This document shows, piece by piece, positions 16,933 to 22,420 of a stretch of DNA of 46,320 bases; the stretch's first letter is position 1; each line of letters opens with the position of its first letter. The notes beneath the pieces were generated by a model, which searched no databases, was not told the DNA's origin, and saw only the letters and a program-made list of their open reading frames with translations. The position numbers and the translations under genes were made by a program. This stretch comes from a virus: the IMG/VR virus record IMGVR_UViG_3300008113_000217, positions 1 through 46,320 of that record, one strand, 5' to 3'.

Positions 16933-16956
16933 AATCGTTTAAACCGTATGTTCTTA

Positions 16957-17352
16957 TTATCCGAATATAATGTCTTGATAGAATACGGTCTGCAGCATTA
17001 CATCAGCTGTTTCCGCATCATCATTTTCAGTAATCATATTCGTCAGATGTTCTATTGGTGTCTGAGCTACTCTCTCATGAACGTCCGATAGATCAATTGT
17101 ACTATTCATTTCACCATCACCTTCTTCATCTATTATAGTTAATGATTTACCTAAACGAAGTACCTCTAATAAAACATCCTCGTAACAGATTCCTTGATCG
17201 GGATTCTTTGATTTGAGGCTCTGCTTAGCGGCTTGATAATCTTGCTCATCTGTTTCTAAGATGAGACCGTAGCCTGAAATGTAAGACAATCCGTTACATA
17301 ATGCATTGTGGAACATTTCTTCTGATTCTTGTGGTGTTAAAATTATTTTCAT
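16957..17352 (-). CDS. Hypothetical acidic early protein (131 aa)
   Basis: Start chosen at the Met of MKIILTPQESEEMFHNAL (17352), because the early promoter lies just upstream at 17375-17397 and would be inside a longer frame. The product is soluble and acidic, with an N-terminal helix and a Gly-Tyr rich strand (LSYISGYGLILETDEQDY). It is the last minus-strand gene before the border island and is followed by a strong hairpin. No family recognised. Confidence 0.65.
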   Translation of the reverse strand: MKIILTPQESEEMFHNALCNGLSYISGYGLILETDEQDYQAAKQSLKSKNPDQGICYEDVLLEVLRLGKSLTIIDEEGDGEMNSTIDLSDVHERVAQTPIEHLTNMITENDDAETADVMLQTVFYQDIIFG

Positions 17353-17374
17353 TTGTTTGTTAATTATTATGAGA

Positions 17375-17397
17375 TAAAGATAGTGGACGAGCTTTGC
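17375..17397 (-). promoter_or_regulatory. Early-type promoter (GCAAAG-N9-TATCTTTA)
   Basis: Upstream of the 131-residue gene. The hexamer is in the apical part of the hairpin at 17383-17405. Confidence 0.65.
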
Positions 17398-17405
17398 CCG
17401 TCCAC
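17383..17405 (-). terminator. Hairpin sharing DNA with a promoter
   Basis: Nine-bp stem GTGGACGGG / CTCGTCCAC (one G-T pair) with loop CAAAG on the minus strand, followed by TATCTTT. It lies between the 71-residue gene and the 131-residue gene. Doubles as the -33 region of the downstream gene's promoter. Confidence 0.55.
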
Positions 17406-17526
17406 TTTTCCTTAAAACAACTAAACAATAATCAAACAAACAATCAATTATTAAACATTATGAAATTGAATTTCGGTGTGATAAATGCTACTATAGCTAA
17501 GTTTTCCGGATCCGCTATTATTTTTA

Positions 17527-17742
17527 TCATTGCATTAGCCCTTTCATTCTTAGGATCTGATGTCTTAATTTCTCGATCTCCTCTTTCTGCTCGCCCATAA
17601 TCATAAAACACATAAATGTAATTGCCATCATCAATACTAAGAAACCAATGATAAAATCTTGATCGCTTTGTGCTTTAACAAACATTAAATACAGTGAGAT
17701 AAAGCCTAATACTACACTGATAATTCCGTTTAAAATTTTCAT
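17527..17742 (-). CDS. Small two-helix membrane protein (71 aa)
   Basis: Two membrane segments (~4-20 and ~30-50: FIIGFLVLMMAITFMCFMIM) joined by a short loop, then a charged C-terminal helix with Glu/Lys/Arg. Probably an inner-membrane early protein. It has its own promoter at 17767. No family recognised; a holin-like or host-takeover role is equally possible. Confidence 0.6.
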   Translation of the reverse strand: MKILNGIISVVLGFISLYLMFVKAQSDQDFIIGFLVLMMAITFMCFMIMGEQKEEIEKLRHQILRMKGLMQ

Positions 17743-17766
17743 ATCGTTTTGTTTTTAATTGTGATG

Positions 17767-17789
17767 TAAAGGTAAGTGGCGAGCTTTGA
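17767..17789 (-). promoter_or_regulatory. Early-type promoter (TCAAAG-N9-TACCTTTA)
   Basis: Upstream of the 71-residue membrane protein gene; the hexamer TCAAAG is exactly the 6-nt loop of the hairpin at 17777-17796. Confidence 0.7.
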
Positions 17790-17796
17790 CTCGCCA
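17777..17796 (-). terminator. 7-bp hairpin whose loop is the promoter hexamer
   Basis: TGGCGAG / CTCGCCA with loop TCAAAG (minus strand). It lies just after the stop of the 62-residue gene, so it can serve as that gene's terminator. Confidence 0.6.
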
Positions 17797-17801
17797 AACA
17801 A

Positions 17802-17990
17802 TTAGTACATTTGATTTTTACAAAAGCGAGTAGTTCGGAATTTTGATTTACTCGTTGAACAAGAAGACATTACCGCAATACCTAGTATAAGTAAAACCCA
17901 TACTACAAATAAAGCTTTAGCTTTGAATTGATGATTTTTTGTTACTTCGAAATCACCGTTCTCTAATTTTGTTACGTTAAAATCTGACAT
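17802..17990 (-). CDS. Small single-pass membrane protein (62 aa)
   Basis: Charged N-terminus (MSDFNVTKLENGDFEVTKNH), one membrane helix (~26-42, LFVVWVLLILGIAVM), then SSCSTSKSK and a basic Cys-containing tail. The SSC motif after the helix resembles a lipobox but the helix is internal, so lipidation is uncertain. Ends 6 nt before the hairpin shared with the next promoter. Confidence 0.55.
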   Translation of the reverse strand: MSDFNVTKLENGDFEVTKNHQFKAKALFVVWVLLILGIAVMSSCSTSKSKFRTTRFCKNQMY

Positions 17991-18014
17991 AATATTTTTG
18001 TTTTAATTGTGATA

Positions 18015-18038
18015 TAAATGTAATAAAAAAGGCTCTGA
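18015..18038 (-). promoter_or_regulatory. Early-type promoter (TCAGAG-N10-TACATTTA)
   Basis: Upstream of the 62-residue membrane protein gene, overlapping the terminator at 18029-18046. Confidence 0.6.
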
Positions 18039-18046
18039 CGAGCCTT
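18029..18046 (-). terminator. 7-bp hairpin with T-tract
   Basis: AAGGCTC-GTCA-GAGCCTT followed by TTTT on the minus strand, 7 nt after the stop of the 59-residue gene. A textbook intrinsic terminator; its loop and 3' arm contain the next promoter's hexamer. Confidence 0.75.
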
Positions 18047-18052
18047 AAATAA

Positions 18053-18232
18053 TTAACCTTGAATCATTATTCCGTTTTCAAATATAACCCAAGCATAATT
18101 TGAATAATGATCATTGGGTTCCATTAACTCTAACTCAGTTAGAACATCATTTAATTCTTCTCTAGTACATGTAGTAGTTAAATTAGAATAAATGTCACTT
18201 GGATTTGGGAAAATTAGATAAGTGTTTTTCAT
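18053..18232 (-). CDS. Hypothetical early protein (59 aa)
   Basis: Begins MKNTYLIFPNPSDIYSNLTT and contains TREELNDVLTELELMEP, a helix, followed by a strand pair (YAWVIFENGIMIQG). A small mixed alpha/beta protein with no signal or membrane segment. It has its own promoter at 18252 and ends 7 nt before a T-tract terminator, so it is a monocistronic unit. Confidence 0.6.
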   Translation of the reverse strand: MKNTYLIFPNPSDIYSNLTTTCTREELNDVLTELELMEPNDHYSNYAWVIFENGIMIQG

Positions 18233-18251
18233 ATCGTTATTAATTGTGATA

Positions 18252-18274
18252 TAAAAATAAATGGGTAGTCTTGA
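18252..18274 (-). promoter_or_regulatory. Early-type promoter (TCAAGA-N9-TATTTTTA)
   Basis: Upstream of the 59-residue gene. The hexamer TCAAGA is exactly the loop of the 6-bp hairpin at 18263-18280. Confidence 0.65.
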
Positions 18275-18280
18275 CTACCC
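18263..18280 (-). terminator. 6-bp hairpin whose loop is the promoter hexamer
   Basis: GGGTAG-TCAAGA-CTACCC then ATTTATTTTT on the minus strand, 9 nt after the stop of the 77-residue gene. Confidence 0.6.
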
Positions 18281-18289
18281 AAATATTAA

Positions 18290-18523
18290 TTAATAATCTA
18301 AATTAAATGTAATGACTTTAGGTCCTATATACTTACCTTCATCATCGAAGATATCATCATCGTCTTCATCAAAATTATCACAACATAAGTCATCGTCTAA
18401 ATCAATGTCTTCTTCTTGTAATTCTAATTTGACTGTGTAATCAGTAGGATCAGTGTTTTTTAAACATATTACTGTTTCTGGATCTTGTTGAGATAGTATC
18501 TCAATTAATTCTTTTACTTTCAT
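18290..18523 (-). CDS. Highly acidic protein (77 aa)
   Basis: Helical start (MKVKELIEILSQQDPETVIC) followed by a strongly acidic stretch rich in Asp/Glu (about residues 36-62, with two Cys). The first ~45 residues resemble a small phage family with the pattern LIEILS..DPETVI. The acidic tail could mimic DNA, a strategy used by several phage anti-restriction proteins; this is inference only. Own promoter at 18548. Confidence 0.6.
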   Translation of the reverse strand: MKVKELIEILSQQDPETVICLKNTDPTDYTVKLELQEEDIDLDDDLCCDNFDEDDDDIFDDEGKYIGPKVITFNLDY

Positions 18524-18547
18524 TGTTTTATTTATTTAATTGTGATG

Positions 18548-18570
18548 TAAATATAAACAACGAATTTTGA
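18548..18570 (-). promoter_or_regulatory. Early-type promoter (TCAAAA-N9-TATATTTA)
   Basis: Upstream of the acidic 77-residue gene; no hairpin at this site. Confidence 0.65.
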
Positions 18571-18581
18571 CTAAACAACAA

Positions 18582-18743
18582 TTATTTCAATCGATATTGA
18601 AGTGTATCATTTACATTGTACTTAGCTGTGCTATAAACAGTGTATGTTAAGGTATCATTCGCTGATTTAGCCTCATACTGGAAACTACCATTGCTGTACC
18701 CACAGCATGATATTATGATTATTTTTGCTATTAATATTTTCAT
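18582..18743 (-). CDS. Tiny exported protein, paralogue A (53 aa)
   Basis: Starts MKILIAKIIIISCCGYSNG: a hydrophobic signal with a Ser-Cys lipobox-like site, so probably a lipoprotein. The mature part (FQYEAKSANDTLTYTVYSTA, then KYNVNDTLQYRLK) is a short beta hairpin-like domain. A clear paralogue sits at 24625-24789. Together they define a small phage family of envelope peptides. A -7-like TATCTTTA lies immediately before the ATG, so the mRNA may be leaderless, but no upstream hexamer is visible. Confidence 0.65.
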   Translation of the reverse strand: MKILIAKIIIISCCGYSNGSFQYEAKSANDTLTYTVYSTAKYNVNDTLQYRLK

Positions 18744-18755
18744 GATATAAAGATA

Positions 18756-18944
18756 TTATCCTTTACCTTCTTCATAGATATCATAACTAGGATCATTATC
18801 ATTTTCTTCTAGTTCTTGATCTAGAGACAAAAAATCACCTTTGAGTGCTTTATCTAAAGCTTCTTCTTCATTGTTTGCTTCAACAACATAAGTGTAAATA
18901 GACGTTATAGGTCTAATTTCATTTACAATAAATCTTTTTGACAT
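18756..18944 (-). CDS. Small acidic protein (62 aa)
   Basis: Starts MSKRFIVNEIRPITSIYTYV then VVEANNEEEALDKALKGD, a strand followed by a helix as in small DpnD/PcfM-like phage proteins, then an acidic tail. Fold resemblance is from memory. Own promoter at 18968; its stop is 12 nt before the next start. Confidence 0.55.
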   Translation of the reverse strand: MSKRFIVNEIRPITSIYTYVVEANNEEEALDKALKGDFLSLDQELEENDNDPSYDIYEEGKG

Positions 18945-18967
18945 AGTATTTTTATTTAATTGTGATG

Positions 18968-18990
18968 TAAAAATAACAAAAAAATCTTGA
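18968..18990 (-). promoter_or_regulatory. Early-type promoter (TCAAGA-N9-TATTTTTA)
   Basis: Upstream of the 62-residue acidic gene, following the terminator at 19005-19026. Confidence 0.65.
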
Positions 18991-19004
18991 CAAACAACAA
19001 AAAA

Positions 19005-19026
19005 AGCGCCTCATTTCTGAGACGCT
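19005..19026 (-). terminator. Strong hairpin with T-tract
   Basis: Minus-strand AGCGTCTCA-GAAA-TGAGGCGCT (one mismatch, GAAA tetraloop) followed by TTTTTTG, 28 nt after the stop of the AT-hook repeat gene. Confidence 0.8.
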
Positions 19027-19053
19027 CTGTCTAATAAAAAACAACTATAACAA

Positions 19054-19449
19054 TCAAGAAACAACTTCTGCTTTAACTACCTTAGGCCTACCCGGTTTGA
19101 TCTGAATACCGGCTGCTAGCTTCTCAGCGCGCGCCTGCATTCTTTGTTGACGGGCTGATCCCTCTACAGCTGGCCTACCTCTGCGCAACAAACCTTCTTC
19201 ACGCAAACGAGTTTTTTCAGCAATACGAATCTGTCTAGGTGAATTTGGATCCACCGGTCTACCTTTTTTCTTGGTAACACCCTCGTTTGTGATGTTGATG
19301 ACAACATTCTCAGTTTGGGGTTCCACCTCTTGTTTGCCTGCGATTGCAGCTTCGATTTCGGCTTTTTTCATTCCGGTAATGTCAATACCTAATGATTTTG
19401 CTTCTGCTTTCATTGCGTTGAATAACGCTAATCCGTTTTGATTTTTCAT
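19054..19449 (-). CDS. AT-hook repeat protein A (131 aa)
   Basis: The C-terminal half carries three Gly-Arg-Pro cores (KKKGRPVDP, RRGRPAVEG, KPGRPKVV) spaced 28-29 residues apart, separated by Arg/Ala/Gln-rich helices (SARQQRMQARAEKLAAG). GRP flanked by Lys/Arg is the AT-hook minor-groove motif, so it probably binds AT-rich DNA. The N-terminal ~50 residues form a helix-turn-helix-sized domain (FNAMKAEAKSLGIDITGMKK). A shorter paralogue is at 20788-21051. Codon use is GC-richer than its neighbours. Likely an early DNA-binding or nucleoid-like factor. Confidence 0.75.
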   Translation of the reverse strand: MKNQNGLALFNAMKAEAKSLGIDITGMKKAEIEAAIAGKQEVEPQTENVVINITNEGVTKKKGRPVDPNSPRQIRIAEKTRLREEGLLRRGRPAVEGSARQQRMQARAEKLAAGIQIKPGRPKVVKAEVVS

Positions 19450-19477
19450 AACCTTTATTTTTTTATTAATTGTGATT

Positions 19478-19500
19478 TAAATGTACAAAATTAGTTTTGA
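19478..19500 (-). promoter_or_regulatory. Early-type promoter (TCAAAA-N9-TACATTTA)
   Basis: Upstream of AT-hook gene A. The hexamer overlaps the last codons of the preceding 58-residue gene. Confidence 0.65.
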
Positions 19501-19667
19501 CCATCAAGTTCTTTTCGCTCAGCAACTAGATACTCGATTTGATCAACAGGCATAGTCATGATCAATTGTCTTAACATTTGATCTTCCATCCCTACTTCTC
19601 TGATGATGTTTTCCATTGTTTCACCATCTACTTCTTTTAATGCGTTGATAATTTCTTGTGTGTTCAT
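19491..19667 (-). CDS. Hypothetical helical protein (58 aa)
   Basis: Starts MNTQEIINALKEVDGETMEN and continues as helices rich in Met and Glu (REVGMEDQMLRQLIM). Soluble, no domain recognised. Its final codons contain the promoter hexamer for AT-hook gene A, so the two genes are packed as tightly as possible. A -7-like TATCTTTA is upstream, with no good hexamer. Confidence 0.55.
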   Translation of the reverse strand: MNTQEIINALKEVDGETMENIIREVGMEDQMLRQLIMTMPVDQIEYLVAERKELDGQN

Positions 19668-19722
19668 AATCGTTTTTATTTATGATATAAAGATAATACA
19701 AATAACTGTGCCTGACACAAAA

Positions 19723-19743
19723 AAAGCGCTCATAGAGCGCTTT
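19723..19743 (-). terminator. 9-bp hairpin with T-tract
   Basis: AAAGCGCTC-TAT-GAGCGCTTT followed by TTTTG on the minus strand, 3 nt after the stop of the 137-residue gene. Confidence 0.8.
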
Positions 19744-19746
19744 AAT

Positions 19747-20160
19747 TTAAATTACTTCGTGCCATCCGTGAACGTTCCAATCTTTTTCTGTTTGACGATT
19801 TTCACTGAATTGAGTTAGATCATCTACTAGATAAAGACAACTGTCGCCACTCACGTAGATGTAGGCTTTGTCTTTAGGTACGGAAAAATCACTATCGATG
19901 TGCAAAACGCAATACATATCTTTTTTGATTTTGTATTCTTCTCCGAATATCTCTTTACCTATCTTCTTGAGCAATGATTTGAATTCTTGATTGTCTTTTA
20001 AAAATTGTTCCCATTGTTTGCCTATACAATCATAACGATTATGCTCGTAATTTAATGCAGGCAAATTCTCAATTTTGATTAATTCAGTAAATGATAATTT
20101 ACTTTTTCCGTGACCTAAAAAGGCCTTAGCAGCAGTGCTGCTGTTGATTGCTGTTGTCAT
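19747..20160 (-). CDS. Hypothetical early protein (137 aa)
   Basis: A soluble mixed protein: N-terminal Ala/Ser/Lys-rich segment, then LTELIKIENLPALNYEHNRYD-like helices (residues ~25-50), and a beta segment with MYCVLHIDSDFSVP and KAYIYVSGDSCLYLVDD. No family recognised. It is a monocistronic unit with promoter at 20188 and a terminator 3 nt after its stop. Confidence 0.65.
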   Translation of the reverse strand: MTTAINSSTAAKAFLGHGKSKLSFTELIKIENLPALNYEHNRYDCIGKQWEQFLKDNQEFKSLLKKIGKEIFGEEYKIKKDMYCVLHIDSDFSVPKDKAYIYVSGDSCLYLVDDLTQFSENRQTEKDWNVHGWHEVI

Positions 20161-20187
20161 AATTCAAAGAACTTATTAATTGTGATG

Positions 20188-20210
20188 TAAATATAATAAA
20201 ATTACTTTGA
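20188..20210 (-). promoter_or_regulatory. Early-type promoter (TCAAAG-N9-TATATTTA)
   Basis: Upstream of the 137-residue gene; the hexamer overlaps the 3' end of the zinc-ribbon gene. Confidence 0.65.
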
Positions 20211-20405
20211 TCTACCAATATTTCTGAAGCTGCTTCGTTGTTTAAAAAATTTACTGTCGGACAAAGGAGCCCTCTTTGGAGCTGGAGCCCCAGGCCCTCC
20301 AGACCATCCTTCCCTCAGCTTCCCTCTTCTACACGCCGGACAAGGATCCCCAGGATCGTACGATAAAAATTGCTTAGAGCATTTATTACACTTAGTTCTC
20401 ACCAT
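20202..20405 (-). CDS. Zinc-ribbon protein (67 aa)
   Basis: N-terminal CNKC and, 14 residues on, CPAC: four cysteines spaced as a treble-clef or zinc ribbon. The rest is a Gly/Pro/Arg/Lys-rich tail (GWSGGPGAPAPKRAPLSDSK). Likely a small nucleic-acid- or RNA-polymerase-binding protein. GC-richer than neighbours in the tail. Its stop overlaps the next promoter's hexamer. Confidence 0.7.
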   Translation of the reverse strand: MVRTKCNKCSKQFLSYDPGDPCPACRRGKLREGWSGGPGAPAPKRAPLSDSKFFKQRSSFRNIGRSK

Positions 20406-20420
20406 AATACATAATAAAAA

Positions 20421-20440
20421 TGGCGCTCAGATAAGCGCCA
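20421..20440 (-). terminator. 7-bp hairpin with T-tract
   Basis: TGGCGCT-TATCTG-AGCGCCA followed by TTTTTATT on the minus strand, 9 nt after the stop of the 78-residue gene and upstream of the zinc-ribbon gene. Confidence 0.75.
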
Positions 20441-20448
20441 AAACCGTA

Positions 20449-20685
20449 CTAATAATCATCAAATAGATCATCATCCTCATCTACATCGTCCCATACACCT
20501 TCTTCGGCGTCCGTCTCTAATTCATCGATCTCTTCTAATTCAGCAATCATGCTATTTACTTGCTGACCCATGTATTCTAAGTCAATGTTGGTGATTACGG
20601 TATTAGATTCCATCGCTTCATCTAATATGTTATTGATTTCCTCTTCTGCTTTACGCAGGTGTCTTAATATTTTTTCCTTATTCAT
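20449..20685 (-). CDS. Acidic helical protein (78 aa)
   Basis: Basic first helix (MNKEKILRHLRKAEEEINNI) followed by acidic helices and a strongly acidic tail (WDDVDEDDDLFDDY). The composition resembles DNA-mimic or chaperone-like small phage proteins. A -7-like TATATTTA lies 15 nt upstream without a clear hexamer. Confidence 0.6.
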   Translation of the reverse strand: MNKEKILRHLRKAEEEINNILDEAMESNTVITNIDLEYMGQQVNSMIAELEEIDELETDAEEGVWDDVDEDDDLFDDY

Positions 20686-20740
20686 GGTACAAAATTTTAG
20701 ATAAATATAATAAAAAGGAATAAAAAAACAAAGAAAAAAC

Positions 20741-20767
20741 CGCCTGCAGGCAAAAAGTCTACAGGCG
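20741..20767 (-). terminator. 9-bp hairpin with T-tract
   Basis: CGCCTGTAG-ACTTTTTGC-CTGCAGGCG (one mismatch) then GTTTTTTC on the minus strand, 20 nt after the stop of AT-hook gene B. Confidence 0.8.
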
Positions 20768-20787
20768 ATTTAGGTAAAAAACCGTTA

Positions 20788-21051
20788 CTAAGCAGCAACG
20801 GTTTCGGTTTGTTTTTTCGGACGTCCGGGACCTACTTTCTCACCGTTAGCAATACGCGCTGCGCGATCAGCTAATTTTTGCTGGCGTTTGCTTGTAGTTG
20901 ATGCTGGACGACCTCTTTTAATTTGATCACCATTAGCGATTCGCTCTGCGCGAGCAGCTAATACTTGTTGACGCTTTGAACCTTCAACTGTTGGACGACC
21001 TTTACGTTTTGATTCTGTTGCAGTAGCAACTGTTGTGTTTTCTGTACTCAT
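20788..21051 (-). CDS. AT-hook repeat protein B (87 aa)
   Basis: Almost the whole protein is two 29-residue repeats: GRPTVEGSKRQQVLAARAER and GRPASTTSKRQQKLADRAAR, each followed by IANG and a basic linker, then a third GRP near the C-terminus. Lys/Arg-flanked GRP cores are AT-hooks; the helices between could fold into an array of DNA-binding units. Paralogue of the 131-residue protein at 19054, lacking its N-terminal domain. A good candidate for an abundant early DNA-coating protein. Confidence 0.75.
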   Translation of the reverse strand: MSTENTTVATATESKRKGRPTVEGSKRQQVLAARAERIANGDQIKRGRPASTTSKRQQKLADRAARIANGEKVGPGRPKKQTETVAA

Positions 21052-21085
21052 AACCTTTATTATTTATTTTTTAAATTTAACGATG

Positions 21086-21108
21086 TAAATATACGACTTG
21101 AGTTTTGC
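21086..21108 (-). promoter_or_regulatory. Early-type promoter (GCAAAA-N9-TATATTTA)
   Basis: Upstream of AT-hook gene B; spacing exactly 9 nt. Confidence 0.65.
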
Positions 21109-21444
21109 CTTCCAACATTTTTTGTTGCAAAAAATTCGTAGTAAAAAGAAATTGGCTACAAGATACAAACAAAAGCTTTGCCAAGCACAAAGATAGCCTG
21201 CACAAAAGTGCTAGGTTTTCTAAAAATTTGTTCGTACATTGGTAATCATTTTCTGGATTACTACAGTTGCTAAATTGTTTGTTGGTGATTATTGTCTGAA
21301 CCTACCACAGTTTACATATTTGTTTGTTCGTACTGACTATAACCGTTGGCGGTGCTACAAAGGGCTGTGCTACTAGGTTGAGTAACTCACGGGCTACTTA
21401 GACGAATTCATCGTTTGAACAACAATAAATATACGAGAACAAAA
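21109..21444. other. Long non-coding interval, possible ncRNA
   Basis: No open frame longer than about ten codons on the minus strand. Contains a hairpin (GTAATC-CAGAAAAT-GATTAC), a GCAC-TTTT-GTGC hairpin, and TACGAACAAA twice. A TATATTTA-type -7 box sits at its upstream end (21426-21433) right after a strong terminator, so it could be a separate transcription unit. I see no known RNA family. Confidence 0.35.
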
Positions 21445-21469
21445 AAAGACAACCATTACAGTTGTCTTT
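21445..21469 (-). terminator. 9-bp hairpin with T-tract
   Basis: AAAGACAAC-TGTAATG-GTTGTCTTT followed by TTTTG on the minus strand, ~30 nt after the stop of the 87-residue gene at 21500. Confidence 0.8.
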
Positions 21470-21499
21470 CCTTAACTAAATTTGCGCGTTTGCTTTGCG

Positions 21500-21763
21500 T
21501 TATCTGTGCGGCTTATATTCCTTCGCCATCCTATCCGCTCCTAATCCTTCATACTTAAGTAATGCGTTAGCAATATACATTTGAAAACGTTGAATTGTTT
21601 TACATTCATTAATTGCTTTTAAAATTGACTGTTTGTCTTTGTCGTTGATGTTTTTTGACTGAACAAATTCGATTGTGTTTTGCTTTGCAAAATTCAGATC
21701 GGCTGTGTTGAATACTACTTCTGAAATCTGTTCAAAAATAGACTTGATTTGTACTTTTGACAT
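21500..21763 (-). CDS. Hypothetical helical protein (87 aa)
   Basis: Starts MSKVQIKSIFEQISEVVFNT and is predicted helical throughout; the C-terminus is basic (ADRMAKEYKPHR). No signal, no membrane segment, no family recognised. Complete transcription unit: promoter at 21784, terminator at 21445. Confidence 0.65.
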   Translation of the reverse strand: MSKVQIKSIFEQISEVVFNTADLNFAKQNTIEFVQSKNINDKDKQSILKAINECKTIQRFQMYIANALLKYEGLGADRMAKEYKPHR

Positions 21764-21783
21764 GTTGTTTGTTGTTTATGATG

Positions 21784-21806
21784 TAAATGTAGGCAAAAAA
21801 TCTTGC
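21784..21806 (-). promoter_or_regulatory. Early-type promoter (GCAAGA-N9-TACATTTA)
   Basis: Upstream of the 87-residue gene. A small inverted repeat (GGCAA/TTGCC, 21792-21807) overlaps the hexamer. Confidence 0.65.
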
Positions 21807-21807
21807 C

Positions 21808-22128
21808 AAAACAACAAAAAAGAACAAAAAGAACGTAAAAAATTGGTACAAAATGCGTGAAAAGTATATCTGGATATATGGTCGAGTTGTAAGATGGGTG
21901 TTGGTGTGTACAATTTTCTCGATCTGCACCAATTCATCACCACCAATCACCACAACTCATTCCACCCATCACCCTAATCTTATTTTTCGAGCGCCCGAAA
22001 CTCTCTTTTCAATTTCCCTACACTCTAGTTTTTGTCATCCGTTACTACCTTTTCGTATCACCTAACCTCCATTACCTTCAGCGCCACTTTGCGCATCTTT
22101 AGTGCATCTAACACATTTGTTATTTTAG
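21808..22128. other. Non-coding interval downstream of tRNA-like gene 2
   Basis: On the minus strand this ~320 nt follows tRNA-like gene 2 without a convincing start codon or protein-like frame; a GTG-initiated frame exists but its product is poor (long Phe runs). It holds a purine-rich GGTGATGGGTGG-type stretch. It may be the 3' trailer of the tRNA-like transcript or a separate RNA. Confidence 0.35.
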
Positions 22129-22211
22129 TAGTCAGGACAGGATTCGAACCTGCTTTAGGGCTTACGACCTATGATATTCTATTTACGACAACACCATGTC
22201 GCCACCTGACT
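22129..22211 (-). tRNA. tRNA-like gene 2
   Basis: Same acceptor stem (AGTCAGG/CCTGACT) and nearly the same T arm (GCAGG-TTCGAAT-CCTGT, one G-T pair) as the other three. D arm GCGA(C)-ATGGTGTT-(G)TCGT. The 31 nt between D and T arms do not form a 5-bp/7-nt anticodon arm; the best pairing is TAGG-TCGTAAGC-CCTA, with an 8-nt loop. It starts 18 nt after the stop of the 63-residue gene and its leader (ATAAAAT) matches that of tRNA-like gene 1. Length 83 nt; CCA not encoded. Confidence 0.6.
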
Positions 22212-22228
22212 ATTTTATTATTCTGGAT

Positions 22229-22420
22229 TTATATTATTCTCCATTTAAATTCATTTGTTTGTCCTATCTCATCTCCCACATCATTACTCCAAAGTATCAA
22301 CATAGTATTTTCCTTATCATTTAACAATGATTTGAACCATTCCAATTCTTCCACATCATTGTGGCTATACCACAACTCATCATCTATTTCTATTTCACAC
22401 TCTATTTTTAGTTTTGCCAT
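22229..22420 (-). CDS. Small acidic protein (63 aa)
   Basis: Start chosen at the Met of MAKLKIECEIEIDDELWYSH (22420). Strand-helix-strand character, with VEELEWFKSLLN helix and TMLILWSNDVGDEIG. It overlaps the upstream 85-residue gene by 26 nt, so translation is probably coupled, and tRNA-like gene 2 follows its stop by 18 nt. No family recognised. Confidence 0.55.
   Translation of the reverse strand: MAKLKIECEIEIDDELWYSHNDVEELEWFKSLLNDKENTMLILWSNDVGDEIGQTNEFKWRII

Noticed and set aside
19681-19705. Further early promoter before the 58-residue gene
   Set aside because: The -7 box TATCTTTA is present, but the hexamer at the 9-nt position (CACAGT) does not fit, so it was not listed as a family member.
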